A program made the translations under genes and the position numbers. 20,896 bases of DNA from JBJEQG01 sp051881635 (GTDB lineage: Bacteria > Bacillota > Clostridia > Oscillospirales > Acutalibacteraceae). The stretch lies in assembly GCA_051881635.1 (NCBI GenBank), contig JBJEQG010000061.1, positions 1-20,896 of the forward strand. Reading direction: 5' to 3'. This document shows, one piece after another, positions 1 to 7,721 of the stretch. The notes under the pieces are model-generated. The model saw nothing but the letters and a program-made list of their open reading frames with translations. It was not told the origin of the DNA and made no database searches. Position 1 is the first letter of the stretch; each line of letters begins with the position of its first letter.

Positions 1-131
1 TTTTTTTTGTATTTATGATATAATCAATAAGATGTTAATTTGTCTTTTTGAGAAAAATTATCCACTTATATTTTTACTCTACATAGATACAATGGCAGCA
101 ATAGACTTGGGGAGGAAACAATAAAGTGAAA
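1..131 (+). repeat. Promoter/leader direct repeat, copy 1
   Basis: This segment matches 1486-1616 at a constant offset of 1485 bases with no indels and a single mismatch (C at 90, T at 1575). It contains a TATAAT at 19-24, a second -10-like hexamer TACAAT at 88-93 and a strong ribosome binding site GGGGAGG (109-115) ten bases before a GTG start at 126. Identity extends through GTG AAA of both downstream genes and then decays. The copy begins at base 1 of the window, so its left limit cannot be seen. It may be part of a larger or multi-copy repeat. Confidence 0.95.
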
Positions 132-1286
132 GATGAAAAAATATCATATGAATTGGTGTCAGTAAATTTCGAGTTATGTACAAGAAAAGCAAAAATAGAG
201 TTTTCACAGATCACACAATATCGAACAATAGAAAGATATGTCACAAGAGACTATGAAAAATTTCCTATATATTCTGATTGGAAATTTAAAAGAAAGACAA
301 TAATTAAATCTATAAAATTAACAAACGCAGAATTGGAATCTTTAAATATTCATTCTGATTATCTAATAAGAGAATTTTCTTATCAAATAATTCTGCAAAT
401 AAATAATAAAGAATTATTTCCATCATGGTTTATATTAGATTCTCTTAAAAAAGAATATGAAGAAAAAGTTGGTAATATTAACCAATGCTATGATGAATAC
501 GAAAAATCAAAAGAAGAACAAATTATAAAAAATAATAATATAATAAAAAATAATGAAGATTTTATTCAACAAAAAGAAAATATATTATTAGGTTATAAGG
601 AAGAAGAAATAAGAATAAGTAAGAAAATATCGAATATTATTATAAAAAACAAATCGATATTTTTATCTCTTATAACATTTGGGATTTATAGTTATTATAT
701 TTCAGAAAAAAGAAAATCAAAATTAAACAATAGTCTTTTATACTATCAAACAAAAATATCTGAAATCGAAAAGGAAATATCTGAATATAAAAAATGCAAT
801 GAAAAACTTTTACTTGAAATAAAAAATCTCAATGAACTAATTACTAATGACGAAAAAGAAAGACTATCTCTTATATATAGACAAAAAATAATACTTAAAC
901 AAGAATCTGATAAAGTACAATCTTTACAAAATACATATAATGAAAATAATGATTCTTTTACTTTGTTAAAAGCATTTGTTGGATTAAAATATGAAAAAAT
1001 AATTGGTTGTTATATAATTCACAATAGAGAAAAAGATAAATATTATGTTGGACAGTCAAAAGATGTTTTAAAACGATTAAAACAGCATTTTAGAGGAACT
1101 GTTCCCAATAATATTATTTTTGCAGAAGATTATTATTCATCATCATATTCAAATAAAGAAGATCTTTTTGAAGTAAAAATAATACCTTGTGAAACAAAAG
1201 ATGAATTAGATAGAACTGAAAAATATCTTATAGAAAAATATGATGCTTGGAATTCTGGATATAATAGAACTAGTGGAAATAATTGA
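126..1286 (+). CDS. GIY-YIG nuclease-domain protein with coiled coils and one hydrophobic segment
   Basis: The last ~95 of 386 residues form a GIY-YIG endonuclease domain. GCY (294-296) and YVG (307-309) are the signature pair, R317 fits the helix arginine, E365 the metal-binding glutamate, and the ending GYNRTSG (378-384) the usual YNxTxG tail, so all expected catalytic positions are present. Residues ~1-100 are unrecognised. Residues ~105-170 and ~195-270 are rich in K, E, N and I and look coiled-coil; between them 178-192 is hydrophobic and could be one membrane helix. GTG start with a GGGGAGG site ten bases upstream. By eye the gene is only a fifth to a quarter G+C, far below its neighbours, and uses AT-ending codons, which suggests recent transfer. 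The family cuts DNA in homing, repair, restriction or defence; which applies here is unknown. Confidence 0.85.
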   Translation: MKDEKISYELVSVNFELCTRKAKIEFSQITQYRTIERYVTRDYEKFPIYSDWKFKRKTIIKSIKLTNAELESLNIHSDYLIREFSYQIILQINNKELFPSWFILDSLKKEYEEKVGNINQCYDEYEKSKEEQIIKNNNIIKNNEDFIQQKENILLGYKEEEIRISKKISNIIIKNKSIFLSLITFGIYSYYISEKRKSKLNNSLLYYQTKISEIEKEISEYKKCNEKLLLEIKNLNELITNDEKERLSLIYRQKIILKQESDKVQSLQNTYNENNDSFTLLKAFVGLKYEKIIGCYIIHNREKDKYYVGQSKDVLKRLKQHFRGTVPNNIIFAEDYYSSSYSNKEDLFEVKIIPCETKDELDRTEKYLIEKYDAWNSGYNRTSGNN

Positions 1287-1350
1287 TGTCGAGATCGGAT
1301 ATTCTAATTTATCGAATTTTCCTTTTGGTTTTACTTGACATATTCTTTAA

Positions 1351-1386
1351 AAACCGTATGAACTTTGGTTCATACGGTTTTATTTT
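1351..1386 (+). terminator. Rho-independent terminator after the GIY-YIG gene
   Basis: A perfect 13-bp stem (AAACCGTATGAAC at 1351-1363 with its complement at 1368-1380) closes a four-base loop and is followed by TATTTT. It lies 64 bases after the nuclease stop codon and separates that gene from the glycosyltransferases. Confidence 0.9.
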
Positions 1387-1420
1387 GTGTGAAAAGAAAT
1401 TTTGGTGTTTTGTTAATGAT

Positions 1421-1465
1421 TTATGGATAAATTCATGGCAAATTTGGTACTATTATGGATAAATT
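1421..1465. repeat. 13-bp direct repeat pair in the intergenic region
   Basis: TTATGGATAAATT occurs at 1421-1433 and again at 1453-1465, a 32-base period (about three helical turns). It is just upstream of promoter repeat copy 2. This could be a paired regulator site or simply AT-rich low complexity. The rest of the 324-base gap between genes (1287-1610) holds only the terminator and repeat copy 2. Confidence 0.5.
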
Positions 1466-1485
1466 TCTCTAAAAATATCCTTTAT

Positions 1486-1616
1486 TTTTTTTTGTATTTA
1501 TGATATAATCAATAAGATGTTAATTTGTCTTTTTGAGAAAAATTATCCACTTATATTTTTACTCTACATAGATATAATGGCAGCAATAGACTTGGGGAGG
1601 AAACAATAAAGTGAAA
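1486..1616 (+). repeat. Promoter/leader direct repeat, copy 2
   Basis: Second copy of the 1-131 segment. It carries TATAAT at 1504-1509 and, because of the single T/C difference, a second consensus TATAAT at 1573-1578 where copy 1 has TACAAT. Neither has a good -35 hexamer 17 bases upstream, so which is used is uncertain. The GGGGAGG site lies ten bases before the GTG at 1611. It probably drives the two glycosyltransferase genes. Confidence 0.93.
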
Positions 1617-3467
1617 AATGTAAAATTGCTCATTTGTTATCACAAGCCTGATGTCCTCTTGCAGGACGAGTATATGACACCGATTCATGTCGGCCGTGCT
1701 TTGGCAAAACAAAGAATGACGCCTGACGACCCAAAACTGAAATGGCTTTTGGAAAATATGATCGGCGACGATACGGGAGAGAATATCTCCTTGCGTAACG
1801 GCTCTTATAATGAGCTGACAAGTTTGTACTGGGCATGGAAAAACTATGATAAAATCGGCGACCCTGAATATATCGGTTTAATGCATTACCGCCGTCACTT
1901 TGTTTTGCGTGAGGGTGAGGTTAAGGTATTTAACATTGATAAAATGGACGATATTCAAAAGTATTTTAAAGAGTTGAATTATTCGCCCCAAAAATTATCC
2001 GATATGCTTGAAGGCTGCGATTTCATTTGTCATCTCGGCAGAGTGGATAACATCTATAAGCACTATTTGGATAACCACCGTCCCGAAGATATTAAACTTG
2101 CGTTGAGTTTTCTGTCGAGCAAATACCAGAAGGTTGCGGAAGAATACATGAATCAGGATTTGGGCAACTTCTGTAATATGTTCATTTTCTCAAAGAAAAT
2201 CTTTTTCGATTATTGCGAATGGCTATTTGACATTCTCCAAAAGTTCGAGGATACAGTAGATACAAGTGAAAAGCGTTTCTTTATCTCCGAGCGTTTGACG
2301 GGTATTTATATTTATAATCTTATGAAGGAAGGCTATAAATATAAGGTCCTGCCGATTTCATTTGTTGCCGAACCGCTGAATATTCCGGTCGCAATGCCGC
2401 TTTCAGAGAGCAATGCGTTTTTAATGGCAACAACTGTGGCATCAGCGTTGAGAAATATCAAAAACGGAACATCTTATACTTTCTATATGATAAGCAATAC
2501 CGCTGTCAGCGATAAGACAAAGGCAAACTTTGAAAAACTGAAAGGCATTTCAGAAAAATGTAAGTTTGAGTATATTCAAACAGATGTTGAAAGCCAATAC
2601 TTCCCTCTTGTGCTGTCAGAGCTTATTCCCGTCAACAAATGCTTATATCTGACCGAAAAGATGATTGTCACACAGGATTTGGCGGAATTTTTCCGTACTT
2701 GCAGTGTTGATGATTATTACATCGCCGGTTTGCCGCAGGGAAAACTCGATGTTTATACGGAAGAAAAAAGTATAGAGGTTGACGGTACGCTTATGCTGCA
2801 TTGTGGAAAGTTCCGTAAACATAAACTTTATGACCTGTGCAAAGATGATATTGCCGCCGGAAAAGAATGTCGTGAAATTCTCAACCGTGTCTGTTATCAT
2901 CAAATTGGTTACTATCCATATTGGTTCACAACTTTGACCACTGACCTCGGTACGGACAGCCTGTTCCCAAGCAAAGAAAAAACACGCTCGCAGTATCAGG
3001 CAGAGGCTTTATGGCGTCCGTTGGTTTATTACCGTAATGTAAAACCATGGATTGACAGCCAATCAGTTTACAGTATCTTTTGGTGGGATTCGGCTCGCTT
3101 TGTACCGTCAGGCTTTGAGTTTGTCAAAATTGATGCAAATGAGTTGAAAGCCGTATTTGCAAAGCAACAAAAAGAAATCAATCATGTAAACGCAATTATC
3201 GAGGGCAAAGTTGTTCTTAATGAACCTCAGCCTGAACCTGAAACAGCCGCCCCCTCACCCGAACCCATTCCACTACCGCTTGTTCAGGACGAACCGAATG
3301 AAGATGCACAACAGCCGTATGTACCAAATTGCGATGCGAATGAGGAAACCATTTCCATGCCCAAGAAAATCAAGAGATTTTACAAACAGTATGGCATGAA
3401 GAAAACAATCAAAAGAGTTTTCCAAAAACTTTCCGGAGGAGGAGAATATGTCGATGACGGAAAATAA
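1611..3467 (+). CDS. Glycosyltransferase: DUF4422 domain plus degenerate GT8-like domain
   Basis: 618 residues. Residues ~1-255 match the DUF4422 family found in capsule and surface-polysaccharide loci: PIHVGRAL (24-31), IGDDTGENIS (51-60), YNELTSLYWAWKN (66-78) and YIGLMHYRR (87-95). Residues ~265-450 read like a GT8 domain (ALRNI...YTFYMI), but where active GT8 enzymes have a DxD metal site the sequence is LTEK (347-350), so this half is probably not catalytic. A Pro/Glu-rich linker (~540-575) leads to a basic tail. There is no signal peptide or membrane segment, so it is likely cytoplasmic. GTG start with GGGGAGG ten bases upstream. The stop codon overlaps the next gene by 20 bases, implying translational coupling. 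Acceptor and sugar are unknown. Confidence 0.85.
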   Translation: MKNVKLLICYHKPDVLLQDEYMTPIHVGRALAKQRMTPDDPKLKWLLENMIGDDTGENISLRNGSYNELTSLYWAWKNYDKIGDPEYIGLMHYRRHFVLREGEVKVFNIDKMDDIQKYFKELNYSPQKLSDMLEGCDFICHLGRVDNIYKHYLDNHRPEDIKLALSFLSSKYQKVAEEYMNQDLGNFCNMFIFSKKIFFDYCEWLFDILQKFEDTVDTSEKRFFISERLTGIYIYNLMKEGYKYKVLPISFVAEPLNIPVAMPLSESNAFLMATTVASALRNIKNGTSYTFYMISNTAVSDKTKANFEKLKGISEKCKFEYIQTDVESQYFPLVLSELIPVNKCLYLTEKMIVTQDLAEFFRTCSVDDYYIAGLPQGKLDVYTEEKSIEVDGTLMLHCGKFRKHKLYDLCKDDIAAGKECREILNRVCYHQIGYYPYWFTTLTTDLGTDSLFPSKEKTRSQYQAEALWRPLVYYRNVKPWIDSQSVYSIFWWDSARFVPSGFEFVKIDANELKAVFAKQQKEINHVNAIIEGKVVLNEPQPEPETAAPSPEPIPLPLVQDEPNEDAQQPYVPNCDANEETISMPKKIKRFYKQYGMKKTIKRVFQKLSGGGEYVDDGK

Positions 3468-5472
3468 TGCTGTTGAGAACAACGAACTGCAAAATGGGGA
3501 AACACAGCCGACAGAGGAACATTGTCCGCTGGTGTCTATTCTCATTCCCGTATATAAAACCGAACTTTTTCTTGAAGAATGTTTGGACAGTCTGGTTAAT
3601 CAAACTTTGAAAGATATTGAAATTGTTTGTGTTAATGACGGCTCGCCCGATAACAGCGAGGCAATTTTGAAACGATATGCTGAGGCAGACCCGAGAATTG
3701 TTATTGTCAACAAACCAAATGGCGGTTTGCCGTCCGCCCGTAACGCAGGCTTAGATGTGGCAAGGGGAAAGTATGTCGGCTTTGTCGACTCGGACGACTA
3801 TGTACAGCCGAATATGTTTGAGCGTTTGTATCAGGCGGCAGAAGAAAACGATTGTGAAGTTGTTATCTGTGGTGCGAATATCTATCCGCAAAACCCCGCT
3901 CCCAACGATTGGCTGAAACAGGTACTTTCACCTGCTGATAAGGTTTATAGAAACTTTACGCCCGAATTGATTTTTTATGACCCGAGTTCAAGACCGTTTA
4001 TTTGGCGTACATTCATTAAGCGTGACCTGATTGAACGCAACCATTTGCGTTTGCAAGAGGATATTTTAGTCGGTGAGGATAATGCGTTCCAATTCAGGCT
4101 TTATCCGCTTGCAAACGGCGTTGCGTTGATTTCCGATAAACTGTATAATTACCGTTGGTATCGTGAAGGTTCTATGATGAACTCAGGCGTTTATACCGAT
4201 ATGAGCAAGCGTGTGACGAGCCATGTTAAGTTGGTTAAGCATATTGCTCAAAAGTGGCTTGAAACGAATGAAATGTGCAAAATGGAATATGAATTCCTTA
4301 AATGGAGCGTTGAATTTTTGTATGATGATTTCATCAAGGTACCGTTAAATGTTCGCATTTCTCTTGCAAAGGAACTTGTGCCGATTTGGGAACAGTGTGC
4401 ATACTATATTAACAAGCCTGTACTTCCGATTTATATTACCGATATGTTCGAATATTTTATCGAATGTGCCGAAGAAACGGAAATGACTCCCAAACTTTCC
4501 GTTATTATCCCCGTAGGTACGGAAACGGAATTTTTCGTAAAAAATGTGCGTGACATTCTGAATCAATCCATGCATGATATTGAAGTTATCTTTATCAATA
4601 ACGGTGCAAGCGATGATACTTATGCAATCATGCATAAATTCTTCCATGCCGATAAGCGTATCCGTATGTTCAACCAAGGTCGCAAGAGTTTGGCGGAAAC
4701 GCTCAATCAGGGCATATTCCTTGCCGACAGTCCCTATATTACTTTTATGCTGCCGAATGACTGGTATATCAATTCCAATGTTCTGCAAAGATGGTATGAT
4801 AAGATTACTTCCAACGACTTTGATGTTTGCGGCAGTATTCATCAGGTTCGCAATTCAAGACATTACAGCCCGTCTGTTGTCGCATTGAAGGACAAGCGTC
4901 AATTTGATGATTACTACCTTGAAAGCGACTATAAAAATGTTCTTTACAAAAAAGAATTTTTACAGAAGAACAACATTCAATTTGTGGATTATTCTATTTT
5001 CACAGGTGTTTCATTCCTTGCAAGGGTTTATTCAAAAGTTGAAAAGCGTGTATTTATCAACGATGTGCTTTATTCGCACCGTTTCCGTTCCAGTGAAATA
5101 ACACTCGAAACCGAAGAATGTGCGAAAGTTTTGGATTGTATTATTTCCATGCTTGAACTTTCAACTGAAAACCATGATTATAAACTGCACACCAAAGCGG
5201 CGGCAATGCTGAATGACGAATATTTATTGAAACTCATTCTGAACAACACAAAACCGTATGTCATGACGGAGGAACAATGCCCGAACGGCGAAAACAGCCG
5301 TATTGAGATTTGGGAAAGAATGTTGCATATTTGCAGTTTAATTTCCCCTGAACTTACAGCAAAATCCGACCATGCCCAAGATATGGTTGCCCTGCCGCAT
5401 ATTATGTATCGCTTCATCAATGAACGACACAAATTCCTTTCCGATATGTCCATTCGTTATAAAGATCTTTAA
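3448..5472 (+). CDS. Tandem GT2 glycosyltransferase, second domain degenerate
   Basis: 674 residues. Domain 1 (~28-230) is a canonical GT2 (GT-A) fold: VSILIPVYK (29-37), VNDGSPDNS and the nucleotide-sugar/metal motif DSDD at 114-117. Domain 2 (~348-560) repeats the pattern (LSVIIPVG, INNGASDDT), but the metal motif position reads PNDW (436-439) and the surrounding FVDSDD pattern is lost, so it may bind acceptor or sugar without catalysis. The ATG at 3448 has GGAGGAGG just upstream and sits inside the end of the preceding gene. The two enzymes are probably co-expressed to build a surface glycan; substrate cannot be read from sequence. A strong terminator follows. Confidence 0.88.
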   Translation: MSMTENNAVENNELQNGETQPTEEHCPLVSILIPVYKTELFLEECLDSLVNQTLKDIEIVCVNDGSPDNSEAILKRYAEADPRIVIVNKPNGGLPSARNAGLDVARGKYVGFVDSDDYVQPNMFERLYQAAEENDCEVVICGANIYPQNPAPNDWLKQVLSPADKVYRNFTPELIFYDPSSRPFIWRTFIKRDLIERNHLRLQEDILVGEDNAFQFRLYPLANGVALISDKLYNYRWYREGSMMNSGVYTDMSKRVTSHVKLVKHIAQKWLETNEMCKMEYEFLKWSVEFLYDDFIKVPLNVRISLAKELVPIWEQCAYYINKPVLPIYITDMFEYFIECAEETEMTPKLSVIIPVGTETEFFVKNVRDILNQSMHDIEVIFINNGASDDTYAIMHKFFHADKRIRMFNQGRKSLAETLNQGIFLADSPYITFMLPNDWYINSNVLQRWYDKITSNDFDVCGSIHQVRNSRHYSPSVVALKDKRQFDDYYLESDYKNVLYKKEFLQKNNIQFVDYSIFTGVSFLARVYSKVEKRVFINDVLYSHRFRSSEITLETEECAKVLDCIISMLELSTENHDYKLHTKAAAMLNDEYLLKLILNNTKPYVMTEEQCPNGENSRIEIWERMLHICSLISPELTAKSDHAQDMVALPHIMYRFINERHKFLSDMSIRYKDL

Positions 5473-5491
5473 AATAACAGCCAAAAATTTA

Positions 5492-5530
5492 AAAGCTACT
5501 CTGTTCATAACGGACAGAGTAGCTTTTTTA
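5492..5530. terminator. Bidirectional Rho-independent terminator
   Basis: AAAGCTACTCTGT (5492-5504) pairs with ACAGAGTAGCTTT (5514-5526) around a nine-base loop. A run of T follows on the plus strand and a TTTTAAATTTTT stretch follows on the minus strand. It ends the glycosyltransferase operon and can also serve the convergent gene at 5619-6419. Confidence 0.9.
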
Positions 5531-5618
5531 ATTTTAATAAGTTATCGGACAGGTATATTTTCATAAATTCTATTTGAACGGATTTTTTCGCAAACATACT
5601 CTGCGGTTTAACTATACC

Positions 5619-6419
5619 TTACTTGTAAAGTTCTTCCTGTCTTTCAAGGGTTGCCGCCATAAGACCTTTCTTTTTCTTCTTTGGCTTTTCAGGCTTGATT
5701 TTTTTGCCAATCAGTTTTCGGGCTGCATGAGTGATTTTCTTATTATTATCGGAAAACTGTGAAACCGCCTTGTGGTAATCGTCCTCTGTCAAAGAGTTAA
5801 GAATGATATAAGTAATAATGCCTTTGGTATCCAAATCGCCCGATTTATACAAGTCTGAAAGAACAGTTGAGAATTTTTCAATTTCTTTTTCCGTGGCAGA
5901 CGCAATAAATTTTTTCAGCTTAGGTGCAATTTTTTCCTCAGCAAATGTTATACCCCTAAATTCGGCATAATGAGAGCGTTCATAGGCAATTTCCTCTCTT
6001 AATTCGGGAACAAAATTAACCATACGGTTTGCAAAGAAAAGTGGGTCAACATTATTTTCGCCGTCTTTCTTCTTTTTCTTCTGTGCTTTAATAATTGCCG
6101 CCTGTTTAGAGCCTTGAACGGTTTCTACAAAATCGTTGCCGATAGCCTCTACTTCCCTGTTGGTATCCACTTCCGGGTCAAAAATCCAAGTCGCAATGGT
6201 TTTCCATTCGTTATCAGGTTCATCGTTCTGCATACTGCATGAACGCAAAACAATACGCTTTTTCTCGATATAGTAAATAACGGTATAAGCACAATCCCCT
6301 GTAAACAAAGCCGTCAATTCTTTATCGGTGGAATTTACACTTTCCTTTTTGAAACCTTTGGAAAGCAAAGCCCGCTCTAATTTATCACAAATGTTTTCAA
6401 ACGCTTTATTTATCTCCAT
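5619..6419 (-). CDS. Unrecognised conserved-looking protein, lysine-rich
   Basis: 266 residues from the ATG at 6419, chosen because GGAGGAG (6437-6431) lies eleven bases upstream. An ATG 45 bases further up has no such site and overlaps the promoter. I do not recognise the family. Residues ~1-100 look alpha/beta with several Cys and Trp. A KKKKK run (~115-119) marks a linker. Residues ~125-230 look all-helical and acidic, a little like the helical DUF7674-type proteins, but that is a weak impression. The C-terminus is strongly basic (KPEKPKKKKKG) and could touch nucleic acid or membrane. No membrane segment or signal peptide. It is a single-gene unit with its own promoter. Confidence 0.75.
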   Translation of the reverse strand: MEINKAFENICDKLERALLSKGFKKESVNSTDKELTALFTGDCAYTVIYYIEKKRIVLRSCSMQNDEPDNEWKTIATWIFDPEVDTNREVEAIGNDFVETVQGSKQAAIIKAQKKKKKDGENNVDPLFFANRMVNFVPELREEIAYERSHYAEFRGITFAEEKIAPKLKKFIASATEKEIEKFSTVLSDLYKSGDLDTKGIITYIILNSLTEDDYHKAVSQFSDNNKKITHAARKLIGKKIKPEKPKKKKKGLMAATLERQEELYK

Positions 6420-6452
6420 AATAAAGTTCACTCCTCCATAATCGTCTTTTCC

Positions 6453-6481
6453 ATTATAACACAAGAGAATGTTTTTGTCTA
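6453..6481 (-). promoter_or_regulatory. Promoter of the 5619-6419 gene
   Basis: On the minus strand, TAGACA (6481-6476) is followed after a 17-base spacer by TATAAT (6458-6453), 5/6 and 6/6 matches to the sigma-A consensus. The predicted RNA start is ~25 bases before the ribosome binding site. Confidence 0.8.
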
Positions 6482-6501
6482 TAAGCGTCTATCTATCTTT
6501 T

Positions 6502-7341
6502 TCAGCTTTCGGGGCGTATTGCCATAAAAGCACACAAGCCCCCACGCTGTCCATGACTTGCCCTATGGGAAAATAACAATCCACTGTTGCATTTCGTGCA
6601 AACATCGCTGACGGATATATTTTCCTCCTCCAAACCTGCCGAAAGCAAAATGCGACGGTTTGCCTCTTTGAGGTCAATAATAAACTTTCCTGAACCGATA
6701 CGCTCGGTAAAATATGCGGGCTTTATATCTGTTAAAGCGGCAAACTGTTCATAAACGGGTGTATCCACTTCATAACAGCAACGCCCAATGGCAGGACCGA
6801 CAACGGCTATAATATCTTCGGGACTACAACCGTATTTTTCAATCATTGTATCTACAACATCTTCACATATTTTCGCTACCGTACCACGCCACCCTGCATG
6901 AGCCAAAGCAATAACTTTCTTTTCGGGGTCGGCAAAATAAATCGGTGTACAATCGGCATAATGCGTTACCAATGTAACATTGGGTTCATTTGTAACCAAA
7001 GCGTCCACACTCTCCATGTCCTTTTCCCGAAAAATACCAATACCACATTCATTTGCCGTCACACAGCGAACATTGGTTTTATGGTCCTGGGCAGAGCTGA
7101 CAAGCGTGTTATAATCAAAACCAGCCGCCTGACAGAACAGTTTATAATTTTCCCTAACGGTTTCTGCATCGTCACCACGATTAAAGGCTAAATTCATGGA
7201 ATTGAAAATGCCTGTACTTCTACCGCCCAAACGGGTTGAAAACGCATGATTGACAAAGTTCAGCTTTGAAAGTGACGGAAAATTTAAAAAACCTACGCCG
7301 TCCACGAAATTCAAACAGGTATTACGGCTTTGAAAAATCAT
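6502..7341 (-). CDS. pgeF: Peptidoglycan editing factor PgeF (YlmD/laccase-domain family)
   Basis: 279 residues, normal for the family. The three conserved ligands of the active site are visible: H87 in QDHKT, C131 in YADCTPI and H148 in AHAGWRG (the family hallmark). VGPAIGRCCYEV and the C-terminal cysteine-containing SVSDVCTKC stretch also fit. In E. coli PgeF corrects serine-containing muropeptides; members also show purine-nucleoside phosphorylase activity in vitro. Cytoplasmic. The ATG at 7341 is chosen because GGAGG lies eight bases before it; an in-frame TTG at 7356 is next to that site and cannot use it. Monocistronic, since the next gene down has its own promoter. Divergent from the small four-cysteine gene. 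Confidence 0.92.
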   Translation of the reverse strand: MIFQSRNTCLNFVDGVGFLNFPSLSKLNFVNHAFSTRLGGRSTGIFNSMNLAFNRGDDAETVRENYKLFCQAAGFDYNTLVSSAQDHKTNVRCVTANECGIGIFREKDMESVDALVTNEPNVTLVTHYADCTPIYFADPEKKVIALAHAGWRGTVAKICEDVVDTMIEKYGCSPEDIIAVVGPAIGRCCYEVDTPVYEQFAALTDIKPAYFTERIGSGKFIIDLKEANRRILLSAGLEEENISVSDVCTKCNSGLLFSHRASHGQRGGLCAFMAIRPES

Positions 7342-7411
7342 ATTTGTATCCTCCAAATTTGTTCTTACGGAATGTTGTCAAAACAATTTTATTTTACGAC
7401 AAATTGCTCGC

Positions 7412-7440
7412 TTTACATCAGAATAAAAAAATGATAAAAT
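7412..7440 (+). promoter_or_regulatory. Promoter of the 76-residue protein gene
   Basis: TTTACA (7412-7417), 17-base spacer, TAAAAT (7435-7440): 5/6 matches at each hexamer, 39 bases before the ATG at 7480. No equally good promoter for the divergent pgeF was found in the same 138-base gap, though TTGACA occurs on the minus strand at 7381-7376. Confidence 0.75.
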
Positions 7441-7479
7441 AATTCTTACAGGACGATTTCTGAGAAAGAAGGAACAGAA

Positions 7480-7710
7480 ATGTTTGAAAAATTACACTTT
7501 TCCAAAAAAAGCCTATTCGGAAACAATATAACCCCCTCCTGCACCTATTGCCGTTATGCCGCCAAAAACCAAAACGGCACAATCTACTGTCATAACGGTA
7601 TAATGCCTGAGGAGGGGGTATGTAAAAAATATCAGTATGACCCTTTGAAAAGAGAGCCTATATCTGCTCCAAATCTTCCCGTTTTCTCACCGGAAGATTT
7701 TAAACTGTAA
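7480..7710 (+). CDS. Small four-cysteine protein, probable metal binder
   Basis: 76 residues with C21-x2-C24, C37 and C48, a spacing that could hold one zinc ion or a small iron-sulfur centre. The core SCTYCRYAAKNQNGTIYCHNG reads like short uncharacterised proteins common in Clostridia; no function is known to me. Basic N-terminus, Pro-rich C-terminus ending FSPEDFKL. The ATG at 7480 has AAGAAGGAA upstream, an adequate ribosome binding site. Its own promoter precedes it. It converges with mscL with only 11 bases between stop codons and no hairpin there, so the transcripts probably overlap. Confidence 0.8.
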   Translation: MFEKLHFSKKSLFGNNITPSCTYCRYAAKNQNGTIYCHNGIMPEEGVCKKYQYDPLKREPISAPNLPVFSPEDFKL

Positions 7711-7721
7711 AACCCTTGTTA

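Noticed and set aside
4345..4842. 165-codon open frame on the minus strand
   Set aside because: It is antisense to the tandem GT2 gene, has no ribosome binding site, and its translation shows no domain.
7711..7721. Possible terminator between the convergent small gene and mscL
   Set aside because: Only 11 bases are present and no stem-loop can be formed there.
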